Shown: positions 6,617 to 9,984 of the stretch, piece after piece
How the letters are laid out: each line of letters starts with the position of its first letter
How positions within the stretch are numbered: the stretch's first letter is position 1
NCBI GenBank assembly: GCA_009925955.1
Contig: RFPX01000033.1
Coordinates: 1-9,984, forward strand
Reading direction: 5' to 3'
Origin: Betaproteobacteria bacterium
Lineage (GTDB): Bacteria; Pseudomonadota; Gammaproteobacteria; Burkholderiales; Burkholderiaceae_C
Length of the DNA stretch: 9,984 bases
Made by a program: the position numbers and the translations under genes
Notes under the pieces: generated by a model
Database searches by the model: none
Told to the model about the DNA's origin: nothing
What the model saw: the letters and a program-made list of their open reading frames with translations, nothing else

Positions 6617-7633
6617 ATGAGCTGGCCGCTGCAGCAACTGCTTCACCGGAACCACCGCTTGCGCCACGTGCTGCGAGCGGCACCCGTGATGGCCATGCTG
6701 ATCGCGGCACAGGCCCTGGCGCCCGCACAGGCTTTGACACAGGAGAAGGTGCGCCCACAGGTGTTCACCTGTGAACCCGAGTGGGCGGCTCTGGTGCTCG
6801 AGTTGATGCCCCAGGCCCAGGTCTTCTGGGCCACCACAGCGCTGCAAGACCCGCATCACATCGAGGCACGGCCGGCCCTGATCGCCCAAATGCGCAAAGC
6901 CGACCTGGTGGTGTGCACCGGTGCGGGTATCGAAGAGGGTTGGCTGCCGGCCCTGCAGCAACGCGCGGCCAATCCGAGGGTGCAAGATGGCGCCTTGGGC
7001 ATGTTCTACGCGGCCCAGACGGTCACCCTCATCGACCCTCGGGCAGCCACCCTGAACCCATTCGCAGGAGACATCCACCCGGGTGGCAATCCACACCTGC
7101 ACGCGGATCCTCAACGCTTGGCCACCGTGGCCCGGGCCTTGGTGCAGCGCCTGCAGCAACTCTGGCCCGCGCAGGCCCCGGAACTGGCGCAGCGCCACGC
7201 CGACTTTGACCGGCGCTGGGCGTCCCGCATGGCCAGCTGGCGTGACCGTGCAAGGCCACTTCAGGGCCAAACCGTGGCGGCGCAACACAGCACATTCGCC
7301 TACTGGTGGCGTTGGCTGGGCATGCAGCAAACCATGGACTTGGAACCCAAGCCGGGCTTGCCACCGACCCCCTCGCACCTGCAGTCGCTGCTGCAGGGCT
7401 GGAAACTGCAGCCGCCCGTGGCCGTGGTGGTGGCGGCCCACCAAGACCCGCGCGCAGGGCGCTGGTTGGTGGACCACGCGCAGCCCCGCCGCCCCTTGGT
7501 CGTGCTGCCGGCCACCGTTGTGGAGCCCTCGCGACCCCATGCCTTGGAGCACTGGTTCGATGAGATGATCGACGCTCTGCTGAAGGCGGCGTCGGCCTCG
7601 CCCACCTCGCCAGCGCCGCCTGCCAAAGGATAA
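6617..7633 (+). CDS. znuA: Periplasmic zinc-binding protein of an ABC importer (ZnuA/TroA superfamily)
   Basis: A 338-residue precursor with a signal peptide (basic residues 11-20, hydrophobic 21-37, cleavage probably after AQA at 37-39). It is the solute-binding component that would hand zinc to the inner-membrane permease. Metal-site motifs are in the family order: DPHHIEARP at 78-86, GGNPHLHADP at 156-165, HSTFAYWW at 224-231, and HQDPRAGRWL at 275-284, where usual members place the last acidic or histidine ligand. Likely ligands are H80 or H81, H160, H224 and a residue near 275-277. There is no long histidine/aspartate-rich loop like that of E. coli ZnuA. A GTG at 6614 is an alternative start. 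The C-terminus is proline/alanine-rich. The motifs fit zinc better than manganese, and the neighbouring Fur-family gene agrees, but metal identity is inferred. Confidence 0.88.
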   Translation: MSWPLQQLLHRNHRLRHVLRAAPVMAMLIAAQALAPAQALTQEKVRPQVFTCEPEWAALVLELMPQAQVFWATTALQDPHHIEARPALIAQMRKADLVVCTGAGIEEGWLPALQQRAANPRVQDGALGMFYAAQTVTLIDPRAATLNPFAGDIHPGGNPHLHADPQRLATVARALVQRLQQLWPAQAPELAQRHADFDRRWASRMASWRDRARPLQGQTVAAQHSTFAYWWRWLGMQQTMDLEPKPGLPPTPSHLQSLLQGWKLQPPVAVVVAAHQDPRAGRWLVDHAQPRRPLVVLPATVVEPSRPHALEHWFDEMIDALLKAASASPTSPAPPAKG

Positions 7634-7640
7634 AGACGCT

Positions 7641-8489
7641 GTGATCGACCTCTGGTTCGTGTTGCCGGCTGTGGCCCTGCTGGTGGGGGCCTGTGCCCTG
7701 GTGCCATTGGGGCAACAGGTCTTGCAGCGCGGGGTGGTGTTCATGGACCTGGCCGTGGCGCAGGCCGCCGCAGCCGGGTCTCTGTGGGCCTTGGTGGCCC
7801 TGCATCAACACGCCGATGGGGCCGATGCGGCCTTGGATCTGGCCGGCTTGGCCGGCTCCTTGCTGTGTGCCTTGGCAGTGGCGGGGCTGAGCCGCCTGTG
7901 GCCCCAGCGCCGCGAAGCGCTGATTGGCCTGCTGTATGTGCTGTGCGCCTGCCTGGCCTTGTTGGGGGCTCGGATGGACCCGCACGGGCGCGACCGCATG
8001 CTGGAGCTCTTGGCGGCCGATGTGCTGTGGGTGCAACCCGCCCAAGCCATGGCGCTGGCCCTCGCCGCCGCCCTGTTGTGGTGCGCCCTGTTGTACAGGC
8101 CCCGCCTGCTGGAGCGCGACTTGCCCTTCTACACAGGCTTTGCGCTGGTCATCAGCGTGGCCGTGCCCGTGCTCGGGCTCTTCTTGGTGTTTGCCTTGCT
8201 GATCGGCCCGGCGCTGTGGTTGGGCAGGCTGTCAGCATCCGGCGACCACGCTCAGGAGCGGCCACGCGCGAACGCGCCTGCGCAGGGCGTGGAAGTAACC
8301 CAGGGGGGAGCACGCCTGGGCCTGTCTCGGATCAGGCCCCTGTTCGTACCCCTGCTTCTGGCCTGGGTGGCTTGTCTGCTGGGCTTGGCCTCTTCGTGGT
8401 GGTGGGACGCCCCCAGCGGGGCGTGCGTGGCCCTGGCTTGCGCGCTGCTGGGCCTGGCGGCCGTGTGGCGCCGGCCTAAGGCCAGATGA
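7641..8489 (+). CDS. znuB: Zinc ABC transporter permease (ABC-3 family, ZnuB-like)
   Basis: A 282-residue inner-membrane protein with about eight hydrophobic segments. Family landmarks are LQRGVVFMDLAVAQAAAAG at 28-46, which corresponds to the region of ZnuB reading R..YFGD.LAHASLLG, and VLGLFLVFALLIGPALW at 177-193, the conserved ABC-3 segment. It starts with GTG; AAGGA at 7626-7630 lies ten bases upstream and only seven bases separate it from znuA, so the two are co-transcribed. Between the segment ending near 196 and the one starting near 233 there is a hydrophilic stretch of about 35 residues, longer than I expect for this family. No ATPase gene follows: the next gene is convergent leuB, so a ZnuC-type ATPase must come from elsewhere. 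Confidence 0.85.
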   Translation: MIDLWFVLPAVALLVGACALVPLGQQVLQRGVVFMDLAVAQAAAAGSLWALVALHQHADGADAALDLAGLAGSLLCALAVAGLSRLWPQRREALIGLLYVLCACLALLGARMDPHGRDRMLELLAADVLWVQPAQAMALALAAALLWCALLYRPRLLERDLPFYTGFALVISVAVPVLGLFLVFALLIGPALWLGRLSASGDHAQERPRANAPAQGVEVTQGGARLGLSRIRPLFVPLLLAWVACLLGLASSWWWDAPSGACVALACALLGLAAVWRRPKAR

Positions 8490-8500
8490 GGCCTTAGCCC
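8473..8500. terminator. Candidate bidirectional terminator between znuB and leuB
   Basis: CTAAGGCC (8476-8483) pairs perfectly with GGCCTTAG (8490-8497) around the six-base loop AGATGA. One mismatch and two further G-C pairs extend the stem. The znuB stop codon lies in the loop and the leuB stop codon in the right arm. The stem is stable in both directions, as expected between convergent genes, but no T-run follows on either side, so it may act as a weak terminator or 3'-end stabiliser. Confidence 0.5.
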
Positions 8501-9567
8501 TGAAGCGCCGCCACCACCGCGTCACCCATGGCGGCCGTGCCCACCCGCAGCGTGCCCTCGCTGTGGATATCGGCCGTACGCAGACCCTGTGACAGCACCT
8601 GCTTGACGGCTGCTTCGATGCGCTGAGCAGCGGCTTCCTGGTTCAGGGTAAAACGCAGCATCATGGCTGCACTCAAGATGGTGGCCAGCGGGTTGGCCAC
8701 GCCTTTGCCGGCGATGTCCGGTGCACTGCCATGGCTGGGCTCATACAGGCCCTTGTTGTGCTTGTCCAAAGACGCCGATGGCAGCATGCCGATGGAGCCG
8801 GTCAGCATGGAGGCCTCGTCGGACAAGATGTCACCGAACATATTGCCGGTGACGATCACATCAAAACTCTTGGGGGTCTTGACCAGCTGCATAGCCGCGT
8901 TGTCCACGTACATGTGGTCCAGCTTCACGTCCGGGTATTGCTGGTGCACCTCGGTCACGATGTCTTTCCAGAACTGAAAGGTCTCCAGCACATTCGCTTT
9001 GTCCACGCTGGTGAGCTTGCCGCCGCGCTTGCGTGCGGCCTGGAACGCCACGTGGGCGATGCGCTCAACCTCTGGGCGGCTGTAGCGCATCGTGTCGAAG
9101 GCTTCCTCGCTGCCGGGGAAGTGCCCATCCGTGGCGGTTCGACGGCCGCGGGGCTGCCCAAAGTAAATGTCGCCGGTGAGCTCGCGGATGATCAGGATGT
9201 CCAGGCCCGCCACCAACTCGGGCTTGAGGCTGGAGGCGTGGGTCAGCTGCTCGTAGCAGATGGCCGGTCGAAAGTTGGCAAACAGGCCCAGGTGCTTGCG
9301 CAGGCCCAGGATGGCCTGCTCGGGGCGCAAGGGGCGGTCGAGCTTGTCGTACTTCCAATCGCCCACAGCGCCAAACAGAATGGCATCAGCCGACTTGGCC
9401 AGATTCAACGTGCCCTCGGGCAGCGGGTGGCCACTGGTCTCATAGGCCTTGCCACCCACATCGGCCCATTCCAGCTCCAGGGGCAGTTCAAGGGCCTGCA
9501 GCACCTTAACGGCTTCGGTGACGATCTCAGGACCAATGCCATCGCCGGGCAGCACCGCAATCTTCAT
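8494..9567 (-). CDS. leuB: 3-isopropylmalate dehydrogenase
   Basis: A 357-residue cytosolic enzyme, of normal length for LeuB. It oxidises and decarboxylates (2R,3S)-3-isopropylmalate with NAD+ to 2-oxoisocaproate (4-methyl-2-oxopentanoate), the third specific step of leucine synthesis. Expected residues are present: R90, R100 and R128 for substrate, Y135 and K190 for catalysis, D222, D246 and D250 for the divalent metal, and the NAD-binding stretch LYEPSHGSAPDIAGKGVANP at 274-293. The start at 9567 (MKIAVLPGDGIGPEI) matches the family N-terminus, with AGAGAG about seven bases upstream; a farther in-frame start at 9597 adds ten unconserved residues. It follows leuD by 99 bases on the same strand, as in the usual leuC-leuD-leuB order, and converges on znuB with only four bases between stops. 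Confidence 0.97.
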   Translation of the reverse strand: MKIAVLPGDGIGPEIVTEAVKVLQALELPLELEWADVGGKAYETSGHPLPEGTLNLAKSADAILFGAVGDWKYDKLDRPLRPEQAILGLRKHLGLFANFRPAICYEQLTHASSLKPELVAGLDILIIRELTGDIYFGQPRGRRTATDGHFPGSEEAFDTMRYSRPEVERIAHVAFQAARKRGGKLTSVDKANVLETFQFWKDIVTEVHQQYPDVKLDHMYVDNAAMQLVKTPKSFDVIVTGNMFGDILSDEASMLTGSIGMLPSASLDKHNKGLYEPSHGSAPDIAGKGVANPLATILSAAMMLRFTLNQEAAAQRIEAAVKQVLSQGLRTADIHSEGTLRVGTAAMGDAVVAALQG

Positions 9568-9612
9568 AGGAACACTCTCTTGTTGGGGGGCCGGCACGGT
9601 GTGCGCGGCAGG

Positions 9613-9656
9613 TTCAGGAGGGGCTCGTCTCCATCCAGCATTGGACGGGTCCTGAA
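9613..9656 (-). other. Compound stem-loop in the leuD-leuB spacer
   Basis: TTCAGGA (9613-9619) can pair with TCCTGAA (9650-9656). Inside it, CCATCCA (9631-9637) can pair with TGGACGG (9642-9648) with one mismatch around a four-base loop. There is no T-run on the leu strand, so it looks like an mRNA processing or stability element rather than a full terminator. The 99-base spacer contains no gene that I can see. Confidence 0.3.
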
Positions 9657-9666
9657 GCCCCGAGGA

Positions 9667-9984
9667 TCAGAGCATTTGCTGCGCCAACCAAGGCATCTTG
9701 GCCAAGCGTTCGGCCTCAAACGACCGAATCTTGTCGGCGTGACGCAGCGTCAATCCGATGTCGTCCCAGCCATTGATCAGGCACTGCTTGCGAAACGCCT
9801 GCACCTCAAACGGTATCTCGGCCCCATCGGGCTTGACCACCACCTGGCGGGGCAAGTCAACCGTCAGCTCATAGCCGGGAAAAGCGTTGATCTCATCGAA
9901 GAGCCGTGCCACGGCCGCGTCGGGCAGCACGATGGGCAGCAGGCCGTTCTTGAAGCAGTTGTTGAAGAAGATGTCGGCGAAGCT
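9667..9984 (-). CDS. leuD: 3-isopropylmalate dehydratase small subunit, C-terminal part (runs off the window)
   Basis: The 3' end of a gene that begins beyond the right edge. The visible 105 codons start in the conserved SFADIFFNNCFKNGLLPI and continue through LTVDLPRQVVV, then FEVQAFRKQCLINGWDDIGLTL near the end. This matches the LeuD stretches SFADIF..NSF.N.LLP and AFRRHCMMNGLDSIGLTL. LeuD pairs with LeuC to form isopropylmalate isomerase, which interconverts 2- and 3-isopropylmalate using the iron-sulfur cluster held by LeuC. About half of the usual roughly 215 residues is present, and nothing suggests a break. leuB lies 99 bases downstream on the same strand, so both probably share a transcript. 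Confidence 0.95.
   Translation of the reverse strand, partial: SFADIFFNNCFKNGLLPIVLPDAAVARLFDEINAFPGYELTVDLPRQVVVKPDGAEIPFEVQAFRKQCLINGWDDIGLTLRHADKIRSFEAERLAKMPWLAQQML

Noticed and set aside
6110..7744. Long minus-strand open frame (544 codons) across the outer-membrane gene and znuA
   Set aside because: It crosses two real genes on the other strand, has arginine/cysteine/alanine-rich low-quality sequence, and shows no family motif.
9568..9666. Possible small gene between leuD and leuB
   Set aside because: No open frame with a plausible start and ribosome binding site was visible in the 99 bases; only the stem-loop was noted.

Overview
This window looks like chromosomal DNA from a high-GC betaproteobacterium, most likely Burkholderiales (Comamonadaceae-like). 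The evidence is uniformly GC-rich coding, very tight gene packing, the order leuD-leuB, and the character of the proteins. This placement is an inference from sequence character, not from a database match. I see no mobile element, CRISPR array, tRNA or rRNA; nearly every base is coding.

Layout: (1) 29-4016, plus strand: three membrane-linked genes joined by 4-base ATGA overlaps. They encode an IspZ/YciB-like membrane protein with an extra N-terminal domain, a membrane-anchored DUF885 metallopeptidase-like protein with a HEGAPGHH motif, and a DUF418 (YeiB-like) multi-spanning protein. (2) 4097-5002, plus strand: a nu-class, YghU-like glutathione S-transferase / disulfide reductase. (3) 4945-5343, minus strand: a short Fur-family regulator, probably Zur. 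Its 3' end overlaps the GST gene by 58 bases. (4) 5415-8489, plus strand, divergent from the regulator: a zinc-uptake operon. It encodes a histidine-rich outer-membrane beta-barrel, a ZnuA-type periplasmic binding protein and a ZnuB-type (ABC-3) permease. The divergent spacer holds a short AT-rich stretch with overlapping inverted repeats, a good candidate operator. (5) 8494-9984, minus strand, convergent with the zinc operon: leuB and the 3' half of leuD, for leucine biosynthesis.

The coherent system is the zinc locus. A metal-sensing repressor sits back to back with outer-membrane, periplasmic and inner-membrane steps of one import route. Its ATPase (ZnuC) is absent: ZnuA and ZnuB are 7 bases apart and leucine genes follow at once, so the ATPase must be encoded elsewhere or shared. 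The most unusual points are this missing ATPase, the barrel protein with no visible TonB plug, and the overlapping IspZ-like/DUF885/DUF418 cassette of unknown function. Most of the rest is ordinary housekeeping sequence.
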